Origin: Niveispirillum irakense DSM 11586
Lineage (GTDB): Bacteria > Pseudomonadota > Alphaproteobacteria > Azospirillales > Azospirillaceae
Length of the DNA stretch: 64,000 bases
Assembly: GCF_000429645.1 (NCBI RefSeq)
Contig: NZ_AUCG01000002.1
Coordinates: forward strand, 62,001 to 126,000
Direction: 5' to 3'
Part shown: one piece after another, positions 42,335 through 51,329 of the stretch
Layout: every line of letters starts with the position of its first letter
Position numbering within the stretch: position 1 is the first letter of the stretch
Made by a program: the position numbers and the translations under genes
The notes under the pieces: model-generated
Told to the model about the DNA's origin: nothing
The model's database searches: none
The model's input: only the letters and a program-made list of their open reading frames with translations

Positions 42335-43429
42335 ATGTTCGCGCTATTGCTGCGCTTGATGCGCAAGCCCGGTCTGGCTGCTGGCGACGAACTGGTGAAG
42401 GCCCGCCTATGGCGGCTGGGCGGTTGGGTTGCGGTGGTCTGTGCGGCCCATGTCGCCGCCATGATGCTGCTTGAGGGCATGGGCCTTGGCGATGCCTTGT
42501 GGCTGACGGCCACCACCATCGTCACCGTCGGCTATGGCGACCTTTCTGCGAAAACCGATATCGGCCGGATCGCTACCGTTCTGCTGCTCTATGTCGGCGG
42601 CATTTTCGTCGTTGCCAGCCTGGTTTCGGCTCTGGCCGAATGGTATGGCCGCAAATATGAACGCAAGGCCACGGGGGCCTGGGAGTGGAACTTGTCCAAC
42701 CATCTGCTTCTCATCGGGGAACCCAGCGGCGATGTCGTGCAGCATGTCGGCCGGCTGGTCGATCAGGTGCGCGCGCATGAGGATTGGGCCGGCGTGCCGG
42801 TCCAGATGCTGACCCGCGCCTTCGCGGATGGACGTCTGCCGGTGGCGCTTGCCGATCGCGGGATCGTGCATGTCACCGGATCGCCGGTCGATTCGCAGGC
42901 ACTTGCCCGGTCTACGCCGGAAAAGGCGCGCTGCATCCTGGTTTTCTCCAACTCCGAAACGGACCGCGAGGCAACGGCGCGGGTATTGGATACAGTGCTG
43001 CGTCTGCGCGAACGGGCGCCCACCGTTCCGCTGGTGGCGGAATGTGTGGATATTGGCGACCATGAAAGGCTGACCCGTCTGGGTCAGGCCCAGCCGATCC
43101 GCGTCATGCACGGCTATCCGGAGGTGGCGGCCCGCGCCATTGTCAGCCCCGGCTCCGAAGCGCTGATTGAGCAGCTTTTCACCGCCGAAGGCGATGAATG
43201 CCGCCGCATCGACCTGCCGCGTGTGTGGGAGGGTGAATGGCTGGACCTGTTGGTCACGCTGGCGAAGGCTGGTATCGGCACACCCATTGGGTGCCGCTGC
43301 GTCGAGACGGGCGCCATCCTGTCCAATCCGCTGGGCCGCCGGGTGAAAACCGATGCCCTGTTCCTGATCGTTGGCGATGCGCGCCAGGCCAGGGCGGCGG
43401 CGGATACGGCGAAGCTGCTTTTCACCTGA
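42335..43429 (+). CDS. Two-TM potassium channel with cytoplasmic Rossmann-like domain
   Basis: 364 residues from ATG 42335, with GGAGAGG four bases upstream. The outer helix is WRLGGWVAVVCAAHVAAMML. The pore helix and selectivity filter are LTATTIVTVGYGDLSAKTD, and the inner helix is IATVLLLYVGGIFVVASLV. The C-terminal 230 residues resemble an RCK/TrkA regulator (ARSTPEKARCILVFSNSETD, PLVAECVDIGDHERL), but the usual GxGxxG nucleotide loop is replaced by LIGEPSGDVV. It is probably a K+ channel gated by an unknown ligand. It converges with addB 23 bases away. Confidence 0.9.
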   Translation: MFALLLRLMRKPGLAAGDELVKARLWRLGGWVAVVCAAHVAAMMLLEGMGLGDALWLTATTIVTVGYGDLSAKTDIGRIATVLLLYVGGIFVVASLVSALAEWYGRKYERKATGAWEWNLSNHLLLIGEPSGDVVQHVGRLVDQVRAHEDWAGVPVQMLTRAFADGRLPVALADRGIVHVTGSPVDSQALARSTPEKARCILVFSNSETDREATARVLDTVLRLRERAPTVPLVAECVDIGDHERLTRLGQAQPIRVMHGYPEVAARAIVSPGSEALIEQLFTAEGDECRRIDLPRVWEGEWLDLLVTLAKAGIGTPIGCRCVETGAILSNPLGRRVKTDALFLIVGDARQARAAADTAKLLFT

Positions 43430-43452
43430 CGGGCAAGCGGGGGAACCGCCCC

Positions 43453-46434
43453 TTACCCTTCCTCCCCCCCGCCGGCTGACCATTCCGCGATACGGGCCAG
43501 ATGGGCGTAATCGGTGAAGCGGGGAGCCCAGGCGGGGCGGGGCTGGCTGCGATAGGGCATGGTCGGATCGTCAAAGGCTGCGATCAGCGCCAGCAGCCCG
43601 TCGCGGGCATCAGCGGCCAGTTCCGCCGTATCATCACGCAGGCGCAGGATGGTGCCGGCCGGGTCACCCCCGGTCAGACGCCAGAATTCCAAGCCATCCA
43701 CTGCTGCCGGGCCGATGCCGGTAAAGCCGCCGGCCTCGGCAATCAAGGCTTCCAGCGGTAATTGCGGTGCCTTGCCCAGCCGCACCTCCTTGCCGGTGGG
43801 TGGCTGGCCGGTTTTGTAATCCACCAGCACCACGCCGCCCGTGGCGGTGCGGTCAATGCGGTCGGCCTTGGCGGTCAGGATGAAATCGCCGCCGGGGGCG
43901 GGCAGGGTGATGCTGCCCGTCACCTCGGTCGCCAGCGGCTTTGTTTCAGGGCGGCGGGCCGATTCGGCTTCCAGGAACCAGGCGGCCACCCGTTCAAACC
44001 GGGGCCACCAGAAGGCTTGCACCCCCGGCTGGTCCAGCAGGTCGCCAAAGGCCTGCCGGCCACAGGCCAGCAGTTCTGACAGGGCGTTGGGTGGCAGGTG
44101 ATTGGGATGGCGCTGGATGAACAGTTCCAGCGCCTTGTGCAGGATTTCCCCCCGTTCCGCCGCGCCCGGATCGGCATCGATCGGCTCCAGCGCTTCCAGG
44201 TCCAGGATTTTGCGGGCATAGATGGCGTAGGGGTCGCGCATCCAGGTTTCGATCTGCGTCACGGACAGCCGGCGGGGCCGGGCGGTCACGGGCGGGGTGG
44301 GGGCCGGGGCCGGGCAGGGGCGTACCCGCGCCGGCCGGTCCAGGGCCTGATGGATGGCGCGGTAGCGTTCCGCCGCTACGGCAATCTCCCCCCGCCGGCC
44401 CGCCTTGGCCAACACCGTGTCCAGCCGCAGCAACCAGCGCGACGGCACGGTCGGCGTGCCATCCACCCGTTCCGACCGGGAAAGGTAAAGCGTGCGCGCA
44501 CCGGTGGCCTGGGCAAAGTCATGCGCCGCCTGTCCCACCTGCTGTTCCGGCGATGGCAGGCCGAAGCGGGTGCGCATGGGGCGCGACATCCAGGGGTCGG
44601 GCGGCGGGGCGGGGGGCCATGTCCCCTCGTTCAGCCCGGCCAGCACCATCACGTCAAACTGCTGCAGCCGCGCTTCCATCAAGCCCAGGATATGCAGGCG
44701 CGGATGCAGGCCAAAGGCCGGGCGCACCGGCCTGCCTGACACCAGCACCTCCATCAGGCCGGCATAATCGCGCCCGCCCATCAGGGGATATCCGGCAGCG
44801 GCATCGCGCAATTCATCAATGAAATCCGCCGCCGCCTCGCCATCCTTGTCGCGCCATAACCGCTCGTCGCCGGGTTCTTCTTCCAGGGCGGCCATGGCTT
44901 CCGCCGCACCGACATGCAGGCGCAGCCAGTCGATCAGTTCCCGGCTTTCCCCATCCTGCACGGCGGCGACAAAGGCGCCCAGCCGTGCATCCAGCCGGTC
45001 CACCAGGGCCAGCAGGTCGGCCTTCAGGGCGGGATTGTCCAACTGGCGGCGGGAGGCATTTTCCAGCGCCCGGCGCAGCCCGTCCAGCCCGGCGGCGGGG
45101 CGGGGGCCGCGCAGCACGGCCTTTTCCAACTGGCGGCCCAGCCGGCGCAGGGCACCCGCCGCCAGCCCACCCCCGGCCAGCGGATGTTTCAGCAGCGACA
45201 GCAGCGGGATAGGGGCACCCTGCACGGCGAAATCCGCGATCACGCGCAGGAAGCTGCCCACCGGCGTCTGGGCCAGGGGGCGGCCAGCACTGTCATCCAC
45301 GCTGATGTTCCAGCGCCGCAATTCCGTCGCCACCCTTCGGGCCAGATTGCGGTCGGGCGTTATCAGGGCGGCGGTGCGTTCCGGCACCTCCAGCGCTTCG
45401 CGCAGGATCAGGGCGATGATGCCAGCCTCCTCCTGCGGGGTGGTGGCGTCAATCCGGTGCAGCCCGTCCAGCGCGGCGGGGTCGATGGCTTCCATGTCGC
45501 GCCAGGCTTCCGTCGTGCCGGCGGGGCGCATGGCCTCTGCAATCAGGCGGGTACGGGCGGCGGGGCTGGCGGGGCGGATCGTGCCCGGCACCGGCCAGGG
45601 CTTCACGGCCTCGCGTTCCACCCCCAGCCGGCCCAGCAACTGTTTCAGCGCGAATTGGGGATGCGCCTCGTCCAAGGCGGCCCAAGTATCGGCGTCAATA
45701 TCCTGGTCCAGGCCGGGCAGAACCACAGCCCCCTGTGGCAGCCGGGCGATGGTGGCCAGCAGGTCGGCGGCGGCGGGGATGGTGCCGGTGGAGCCGGCGG
45801 CGATCACCGGATGGTCGGGCGGGTTCAGTTCCAGCGCCTTGGCAAAGGCGGCCAGCCGGTTGTTGCGCTCCGTCGCCGGGTCCACCAGTCCCAGTTCACC
45901 CAGAATGGCCGGCCACTGGTCGATGATGATGGACAGGAAGGACAGGGTGACCTGCCAATGTTCGGCATAATCCTCCGGCACCAGGGTGCGCAGCCGGTCG
46001 AAATCCAGCCCTTCCGTCTGGGCCTGGTCCAGCAGACGCGCCAGCTCCCGCCCCAGCCGGGCGGCCTGGGCCTTGGTCTTGGCGAAATTGTCGCCGGCGG
46101 CCAGCACGGCGCGCGACAGCAGCAATTGCCGGCGTAAGGCCCCGATGGCTGGCGGCAGGTCCAGACCGCCCGCCACGCCGGCCAGCCCTTCCAGCATCAA
46201 CGCCACTTCATCGGCATCCACATCGCCCAGCGGTGCCATCCGTGGCAGCAGCACGGGCCGCCCGCCGGACAGGCGCAAAAACGCCTCCCGCAGCGACCGC
46301 CCGGCGCGCGCCGTGGGCAGCAGGATGGTGAAGCGGCTCAGCGCCAGCGCATCCCCGCCCGCCCGCACCCAAAGCCCGGCGGCCAGCGCATCAACGAAGG
46401 ACAGGTTTGGCGGCAGGGTGAAGATGGTGGGCAT
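43453..46434 (-). CDS. addB: AddB, double-strand break repair helicase-nuclease subunit
   Basis: 993 residues, typical of the alphaproteobacterial AddB. The N-terminal FTLPPNLSFVDALAAGL and ILLPTARAGRSLREAFL replace a working Walker A. Mid-protein motifs include TPDRNLARRVATELRRW and VMVLAGLNEGTWPPAPPPDP. The C-terminal RecB-family nuclease has RLSVTQIETWMRDPYAIYAR, ERGEILHKALELF and GVVLVDYKTGQPP with the catalytic Asp-Tyr-Lys. With AddA it resects broken ends for RecA. addA, which normally follows in this group, is absent: a convergent channel gene begins 23 bases beyond the stop. The start lies beyond a BIME-like repeat from murU. Confidence 0.95.
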   Translation of the reverse strand: MPTIFTLPPNLSFVDALAAGLWVRAGGDALALSRFTILLPTARAGRSLREAFLRLSGGRPVLLPRMAPLGDVDADEVALMLEGLAGVAGGLDLPPAIGALRRQLLLSRAVLAAGDNFAKTKAQAARLGRELARLLDQAQTEGLDFDRLRTLVPEDYAEHWQVTLSFLSIIIDQWPAILGELGLVDPATERNNRLAAFAKALELNPPDHPVIAAGSTGTIPAAADLLATIARLPQGAVVLPGLDQDIDADTWAALDEAHPQFALKQLLGRLGVEREAVKPWPVPGTIRPASPAARTRLIAEAMRPAGTTEAWRDMEAIDPAALDGLHRIDATTPQEEAGIIALILREALEVPERTAALITPDRNLARRVATELRRWNISVDDSAGRPLAQTPVGSFLRVIADFAVQGAPIPLLSLLKHPLAGGGLAAGALRRLGRQLEKAVLRGPRPAAGLDGLRRALENASRRQLDNPALKADLLALVDRLDARLGAFVAAVQDGESRELIDWLRLHVGAAEAMAALEEEPGDERLWRDKDGEAAADFIDELRDAAAGYPLMGGRDYAGLMEVLVSGRPVRPAFGLHPRLHILGLMEARLQQFDVMVLAGLNEGTWPPAPPPDPWMSRPMRTRFGLPSPEQQVGQAAHDFAQATGARTLYLSRSERVDGTPTVPSRWLLRLDTVLAKAGRRGEIAVAAERYRAIHQALDRPARVRPCPAPAPTPPVTARPRRLSVTQIETWMRDPYAIYARKILDLEALEPIDADPGAAERGEILHKALELFIQRHPNHLPPNALSELLACGRQAFGDLLDQPGVQAFWWPRFERVAAWFLEAESARRPETKPLATEVTGSITLPAPGGDFILTAKADRIDRTATGGVVLVDYKTGQPPTGKEVRLGKAPQLPLEALIAEAGGFTGIGPAAVDGLEFWRLTGGDPAGTILRLRDDTAELAADARDGLLALIAAFDDPTMPYRSQPRPAWAPRFTDYAHLARIAEWSAGGGEEG

Positions 46435-46494
46435 GGGGACCGGGGGCTTGGGGAAAAGGTGTCAGATGAAGCATGGCGCCACCGCAATTCTTCC

Positions 46495-46595
46495 GTCCTT
46501 CCCGCGAAGGCGGGAAACCATGCGACGTGGCAGCCTTCACACTATTTCCCAGTGGGAAGCGTTTGCTGGATTCCCGCCTTCGCGGGAATGACGGT
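46495..46595. repeat. BIME-like paired palindrome, element 3 (between murU and addB)
   Basis: The left arm TTCCCGC-GAAG-GCGGGAA and the right arm TTCCCGC-CTTC-GCGGGAA (46567-46589 region, extended by CTGGA on its left and TGACGGT on its right) are inverted copies about 50 bases apart. The loop variant AAG is shared by both arms. This arm sequence is the widely dispersed CCCGCGAAGGCGGGAATCCAG repeat of many proteobacteria. Confidence 0.88.
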
Positions 46596-46652
46596 GACAG
46601 AGTGGAAATGCCGGTGACAAAATATCTTTATTGCCGATGGAAGCGATGCCCC

Positions 46653-47393
46653 TTACGGCACCACTTCCCGGCCCGCCGGGTCGCGTAAGTGCGCATCCAC
46701 CAGCGGCACGGCGTCGGGCGTGCCGACATGGTACCAGTTGCCATCATGGCGCAGCCCGTACAGCCGGCCGGCGGCTTCCGCCTCCCGCCAGATCACGCTT
46801 TGGGAAAAGGCACCGGCGGGGCGGTCATGGAACAGTTCCGGCTTCATGATGGCCACGCCCGCCATCACGAACGGGCTGACCTCACCCTCCACGCGGGAGG
46901 AAAGCAACCCGTCCGGGTCCATATGGAAATCGCCGCGCCCGTCATAGCCGATGGCGGTGGCCGTTGGCGTTACCAGCAGCAGGCAATCCATCTTCGCCGG
47001 GTCCCAGGCCTGGGCCAGCCGCGTCAGCGCGGGCACCGGCCCGTCCAGCCAGACAATATCGGCATTGATGGTGAAGAAGGGGGCATCGCCCAACAGCGGC
47101 AGGGCGTTGCGGATGCCGCCGCCGGTTTCCAGCACCTCTTTCTCGTGCGAACAGGTGATGCGGGGGGCGGGGGCGGTGCGGGCGGCCAGATGGGCGTTGA
47201 TCTTGTCGGCCAGCCAGTGGGTGTTCACCACCGCCTCTTCCACGCCGGCCTGGGCCAGCCGGTCCAGCACATGGTCCAGCATCGGCTGCCCACCAACCGC
47301 GATCAGCGGTTTCGGCACGGTCAGCGTGATCGGCCGCATCCGCATTCCCAGTCCGGCGGCCAGCACCATGGCCCGCTTCGGCATGTCACCCAT
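46653..47393 (-). CDS. murU: N-acetylmuramate alpha-1-phosphate uridylyltransferase
   Basis: 246 residues; ATG 47393 has GGGAG eight bases upstream, ATG 47384 is also possible. The sugar-nucleotidyltransferase start AMVLAAGLGMRMRPIT and the KPLI and GGGIRNALPLLG segments are intact, with the metal-binding ADIVW. MurU follows AmgK in the recycling route that bypasses de novo MurNAc synthesis and confers intrinsic fosfomycin tolerance in Pseudomonas. Position right after amgK supports this over other nucleotidyltransferases. Confidence 0.92.
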   Translation of the reverse strand: MGDMPKRAMVLAAGLGMRMRPITLTVPKPLIAVGGQPMLDHVLDRLAQAGVEEAVVNTHWLADKINAHLAARTAPAPRITCSHEKEVLETGGGIRNALPLLGDAPFFTINADIVWLDGPVPALTRLAQAWDPAKMDCLLLVTPTATAIGYDGRGDFHMDPDGLLSSRVEGEVSPFVMAGVAIMKPELFHDRPAGAFSQSVIWREAEAAGRLYGLRHDGNWYHVGTPDAVPLVDAHLRDPAGREVVP

Positions 47394-47414
47394 TCATCAT
47401 TCTCCCAAGGGGCG

Positions 47415-48446
47415 TCAGGCCCCCTCTTTCGCCAAATTCAGAATATGCCCCACCGCGCCATCCGGGGGCAAATGGTCGGCCATGAAGGCGGCGACAGGGG
47501 CCAGCAATGGATGGCGGATCGCGTGGGCAAACTGCCCCCAGACACGGGGCAGGAAGGCCAGTTGGCGACGGCTGCCGCCCTGGGCGCAAAGCTGCGCCAC
47601 CCGGCCCAGGATGCGGGCATGGCGCATCGCCCCCATCACAGCATAGCTGGCGTTGAACGCATCCGGTTCAACCCCTGGCCGGGCTGCCAGATAGCGCTGG
47701 CGCATCGCGGCCTGGATATCCGGCGGCACATCGCGCCGTGCATCTTCCAGCAGGGACAGCAGGTCATAGCTGACCGGGCCGATGCCGGCATCCTGCACAT
47801 CCAGCAGGCCGCAGGCTTTCACCCCGTCGCGGTCTGGCAGCCACATCAGGTTGCCGGGATGGTAATCCCGCAGCAGCAGGCTGACCGGCAGCAGGCCCAG
47901 CACGCTTTCCAGCACCGCCCGCCACGCCCCATCCAGGGCCGTTCGGGACAGGGCCGTCAGCGGCTGGCCCGCGGCGGTGAAATAGGCATCGCCAAACAGG
48001 CCGACCTGGGCGCTGAACAGGGCCAGATCATAGCGGGGCAGGCCCGCCGCCCCCGGCTGGTCCAGCCGGAAATGGTCATGCAGGTGGATCAGCACATCGG
48101 TTGCCACCTGGTAGAGCGGCCAGGGATCGGCTCCGTTTTCCAGCAGCCGGGCAAAACTGTCATCGCCATAATCTTCCAGCAGCAGCAGCCCCTGATCGGG
48201 TGCTGCGGCGTGGATGGTGGGCGCAGACAGGCCGCAGCCGCGCAGCAGATCACAGACCTGGATGAAGGGCGGCACCTGCGCCGCACCCGCCCCTTCCGCA
48301 TCCATCAGGATGGCGCTGGGCGGCGGACCTGCGGCTTGGGTCAGCCTTTCATACCGCCGGGTGGACCAGTCGGCCCCCATGGCAACCCGTTCGGCCTCCT
48401 GCCAGCCGGCATCGGCCAGAAAGCGGATGATGTCTCCTTCCCGCAT
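47415..48446 (-). CDS. amgK: Anomeric MurNAc/GlcNAc kinase AmgK
   Basis: 343 residues from ATG 48446, whose first base is the last base of the tsaE stop (TGATG), so translation is coupled; longer frames run inside tsaE. It is an aminoglycoside-phosphotransferase-like kinase: GADWSTRRYERLT, GLLLLEDYGDDSFARLL, the catalytic loop LLLRDYHPGNLMWL (Asp, Asn) and GLLDVQDAGIGPVSYDL (metal-binding Asp). It phosphorylates MurNAc and GlcNAc at C1; MurU then makes UDP-MurNAc. Confidence 0.92.
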   Translation of the reverse strand: MREGDIIRFLADAGWQEAERVAMGADWSTRRYERLTQAAGPPPSAILMDAEGAGAAQVPPFIQVCDLLRGCGLSAPTIHAAAPDQGLLLLEDYGDDSFARLLENGADPWPLYQVATDVLIHLHDHFRLDQPGAAGLPRYDLALFSAQVGLFGDAYFTAAGQPLTALSRTALDGAWRAVLESVLGLLPVSLLLRDYHPGNLMWLPDRDGVKACGLLDVQDAGIGPVSYDLLSLLEDARRDVPPDIQAAMRQRYLAARPGVEPDAFNASYAVMGAMRHARILGRVAQLCAQGGSRRQLAFLPRVWGQFAHAIRHPLLAPVAAFMADHLPPDGAVGHILNLAKEGA

Positions 48447-48904
48447 CACGCCACCTCCGCCAGCCGTGCCGCCCATTTGCCCCGCCCCGTCAGGGTAGCG
48501 CGGCGGCTGTCCGGGCCGGTGATGGTGATGTCGATATCCAGCCGGTCGGGCGGCATCAGTGGTCCCAGCCGGTCCGGCCATTCCACCAGCGCGCAATCCT
48601 GCACCGCCTCCTCCCAGCCCAGTTCCACCACTTCCGCCGGGTCGGTCAGCCGATACAGGTCAAAATGCCAGAGCGGCGGAGACAGGTGATCATACTGCTG
48701 CACCAGGGTGAAGGTGGGGCTGGGCACTTCCTCTGCCGGGTCATCGGCCAGATGGCGGATCAAGGCCCGGCAGAAGGCGCTTTTGCCGGCGCCCAGATCG
48801 CCGCGCAGGGCCAGCATGTCGCCGGCCCGCAGCCAGCCGGCTACCTTCGCGGCCAGGGCCGCCGTGGCATCTTCATCGGCAAGATCAAAAACAAGGCTGG
48901 TCAT
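48446..48904 (-). CDS. tsaE: tRNA t6A threonylcarbamoyl biosynthesis ATPase TsaE
   Basis: 152 residues. The Walker A is LRGDLGAGKSAFCRALI. SPTFTLVQQYDHLSPPLWHFDLYRL and LGWEEAVQDCALVEWPDRL are the TsaE signature. With TsaB and TsaD it installs threonylcarbamoyl on A37 of ANN-decoding tRNAs. It starts 13 bases after the AAA ATPase stop and overlaps amgK, forming an operon AAA-tsaE-amgK-murU-addB. Confidence 0.96.
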   Translation of the reverse strand: MTSLVFDLADEDATAALAAKVAGWLRAGDMLALRGDLGAGKSAFCRALIRHLADDPAEEVPSPTFTLVQQYDHLSPPLWHFDLYRLTDPAEVVELGWEEAVQDCALVEWPDRLGPLMPPDRLDIDITITGPDSRRATLTGRGKWAARLAEVA

Positions 48905-48917
48905 CTGATACAGGCCC

Positions 48918-50096
48918 TTAAAACGGAAACGCCATGATGCGTTTCATGAAACCGTCGAACAAGGGAACCGTGAAGGCCGTATCACCATGGGACGGGCTGT
49001 AGAGCATCCCCTTGGCGATCAGGCTGTTGCGGGTGGGGGCCACCGTGGTGACGGGCCGGCCCAGTTTTTCGGCGATATCGCCGGACCGGTGCGGCCCCGC
49101 CCCCAGTTCCGCCATGGCGCGCAGATAGCGTTTTTCCGCAGGCGTCAGCCGGTCGAACCGGACACGGAAAAAGCTGGCATCCAGTTCGGCCAGGGCGGCG
49201 GCGGTTGCCGCCTCGGCATCCTGTTGGGTGATGGGGCTGGATCTCGCCAGATCCCAGCTATGTTTGCCCCATTCCTGCAGGAAATAGGGATAACCGTGGG
49301 TCTGTTGGATGATCTCTGCCACCGCCCCCTCGGCAAAGGCCACATTTTCCCGCTCCGCCGGGCGACACAGGGCCAGCCTGGCCGCTTCTTCATCCAACTG
49401 GTCAATCGGCACATATTCAAACAGCCGCTCCGCATAGGAACGGGCGCGCCCGGCCAGCCCCAGCAACTGGGGCAGACCAGCGGCAAACAAAGCCACGGGC
49501 AACTGGTTCTGATTGGCCCGGTGCAGGGCCGCGATCAGCGATCCCAATTGCTCTTCCCGAATATACTGCAATTCATCAATCAGGATGATGATGGCGGTCT
49601 TCTGCGCCTTGGCCGCGCGGCCCACCGTATCCAGCAGATCGACCAGATCGGTTTCCAGATCGCCCGTGCCGCCGGGGCCATCATCCCCGCCATCCAGTCC
49701 GATCTCGATATCCTCGTATTTGATCTTCAGCGCCCGCGCCAAACCGCTGACGGTGCGCAGAACCCCACTGAAGCCGGCCTTCATGGCCTCCATCCGGCTC
49801 AGCTTGATCAGGGTGGAGCGCAGCGAGGGCAACAAGGCGGCGGGAAGCGACTTGCCCTCCGGTGCCTCTATATGGACGGTTGCTATTTCCTGCGCCTCGG
49901 CATCCAATCGCACCTTGTTCAGCAGCACCGTTTTGCCGACGCCGCGCAAGCCATAGAAAATCATGCTGCGCGAAGGACGCCCGGCCTTGATACGGTTCAG
50001 CGCGATAGAGGCCCGTTCGACAATATCATCCCGCCCCGCCAGTTCAGGCGGCGGATAGCCGGCACCGGGTGCGTAAGGATTGATCCGCGGGTCCAT
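48918..50096 (-). CDS. AAA/STAND-like ATPase with C-terminal winged helix (Orc1/Cdc6-like architecture)
   Basis: 392 residues. The start is MDPRINPYAPGAGYPPPELAGRDD, and a typical ELAGRDDIVER box precedes Walker A YGLRGVGKTVLLN. Walker B is IIILIDELQYI, and sensor-like ALFAAGLPQLLG follows. A lid helical region has EYVPIDQLDEEAARLAL and GYPYFLQEWGKH. The C-terminus (about 325-392) is a winged helix: HRSGDIAEKLGRPVTTVAPTRNSLIAKG. Such proteins are widespread stand-alone ATPases of unknown role and resemble ATPases of defence or DNA-transaction systems. Its promoter DNA is very AT-rich with repeated motifs, unlike its neighbours. It is first in the tsaE operon. Confidence 0.8.
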   Translation of the reverse strand: MDPRINPYAPGAGYPPPELAGRDDIVERASIALNRIKAGRPSRSMIFYGLRGVGKTVLLNKVRLDAEAQEIATVHIEAPEGKSLPAALLPSLRSTLIKLSRMEAMKAGFSGVLRTVSGLARALKIKYEDIEIGLDGGDDGPGGTGDLETDLVDLLDTVGRAAKAQKTAIIILIDELQYIREEQLGSLIAALHRANQNQLPVALFAAGLPQLLGLAGRARSYAERLFEYVPIDQLDEEAARLALCRPAERENVAFAEGAVAEIIQQTHGYPYFLQEWGKHSWDLARSSPITQQDAEAATAAALAELDASFFRVRFDRLTPAEKRYLRAMAELGAGPHRSGDIAEKLGRPVTTVAPTRNSLIAKGMLYSPSHGDTAFTVPLFDGFMKRIMAFPF

Positions 50097-50109
50097 ATCA
50101 AGCGACCTT

Positions 50110-50215
50110 ACCTTAGTTTATGAGTTTTATATAAATCATCGAAAGATTGGCATAAAGGCCATTCTGAGGAAAGTTATGTCAGTTTAACAAAATTTCATAA
50201 ATTGGCATAAACTTC
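50110..50215. promoter_or_regulatory. AT-rich divergent promoter region with repeated ATTGGCATAAA
   Basis: ATTGGCATAAA occurs twice in direct orientation (50146-50156 and 50201-50211, 55 bases apart). GTTTATG (50116-50122) is the inverse of CATAAAC (50206-50212). The region is about one-third G+C in a GC-rich genome. It may hold the AAA-ATPase operon promoter and sites for that protein's winged helix or another regulator. Confidence 0.45.
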
Positions 50216-50305
50216 CTTGATGCTCATCGCCGGGGCTTGCGATTCCCGGCGAAACGGGGCACCTAGACCGGCGATCTGTCACCGGTTGCCGGAAAGTGTG
50301 CGCCA

Positions 50306-51328
50306 ATGTCCCAGTCCCCGAACCGCCATTCCACCGATGTCGTCATTATCGGCGCCGGCCCTGTGGGGCTGTTTGCTGTGTTTGAATGCGGCATGCTGAA
50401 AATGCGCACCCATGTGGTGGATGCGCTGGACATGCTGGGCGGGCAATGCACGGCGCTTTACCCGGAAAAGCCGATTTACGACATTCCGGCCCATCCTTCC
50501 ATTGATGGCGCCGATCTGATCGACCGGTTGACCGAACAGGCCGCCCCTTTCAACCCCACCTATCATCTGGGCCAGCAGGTCACGACCCTGACCCGCGAAG
50601 GCGAGGGCTGGGTGGTTGGCACCGACAAGGGCACCGTGATCGAGTGCAAAGCCGTGATCATCGCGGCCGGCGTCGGTGCCTTCGGCCCCAACAAGCCGCC
50701 GCTGGACGGGCTGGAACAGTATGAAGGCAGCGGCGTCTTCTACATGGTCAAGCGCCGTGCCGATTTCGCCGGCAAGCGCGTGGTGATTGCCGGCGGCGGC
50801 GACAGCGCCGTTGACTGGGCCAATTCCCTGTCCGAAGTGGCAGAAAAGGTGATGGTGGTCCATCGCCGGCCCAAGTTCCGTGCCGCACCCGAAAGCGTGT
50901 CGCGCATGGATGCGCTGATTGCGTCGGGCAAGATTGAACTGGTGGTGCCCTATCAGCTTTCCGGCCTGGAAGGGATCGGCGGCAAGCTGACCGGCGTGCG
51001 CGTGGCCGATCTGGATGATCAGGAAAAGGTGCTGGATGCCGATGTGCTGCTGCCCTTCTTCGGGCTGGCCATGAATCTGGGCCCCATCGCCGATTGGGGC
51101 CTGGATATGGAAAAGGGCCATATCGCGGTCGATCAGCGCACCCTGGCCACGTCGGCCCCCGGCATCCATGCCATTGGTGACATCGCCACCTATAAGGGCA
51201 AGCTGAAGCTGATCCTGTGCGGCTTCTCCGAGGCGGCCATGGCGGCGCATGCCATCCATCCGCTGGTTCATCCGGATGTGGCGCTGCATTTCGAATATTC
51301 CACCAGCAAGGGCGTTCCGGGGGCCTGA
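50306..51328 (+). CDS. Thioredoxin-reductase-like ferredoxin-NADP+ reductase
   Basis: 340 residues. The FAD loop is DVVIIGAGPVGLFAVFECGM. LGGQCTALYPEKPIYDIP and YMVKRRADFAGKRVVIAGGG (NADP fold) follow. The protein lacks the CxxC of thioredoxin reductase, and the C-terminal FAD motif is GIHAIGDIATYKGKLKLI. This is the YumC/type 2 FNR pattern found in Bacillus and many alphaproteobacteria. It passes electrons between NADPH and ferredoxin. It is divergent from the AAA ATPase gene. Confidence 0.92.
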   Translation: MSQSPNRHSTDVVIIGAGPVGLFAVFECGMLKMRTHVVDALDMLGGQCTALYPEKPIYDIPAHPSIDGADLIDRLTEQAAPFNPTYHLGQQVTTLTREGEGWVVGTDKGTVIECKAVIIAAGVGAFGPNKPPLDGLEQYEGSGVFYMVKRRADFAGKRVVIAGGGDSAVDWANSLSEVAEKVMVVHRRPKFRAAPESVSRMDALIASGKIELVVPYQLSGLEGIGGKLTGVRVADLDDQEKVLDADVLLPFFGLAMNLGPIADWGLDMEKGHIAVDQRTLATSAPGIHAIGDIATYKGKLKLILCGFSEAAMAAHAIHPLVHPDVALHFEYSTSKGVPGA

Positions 51329-51329
51329 G

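Noticed and set aside
46473-46688. Short frame with an FPSREGGK/SRLRGNDG-type peptide
   Set aside because: Typical spurious translation of the CCCGCGAAGGCGGG repeat (BIME-like element 3).
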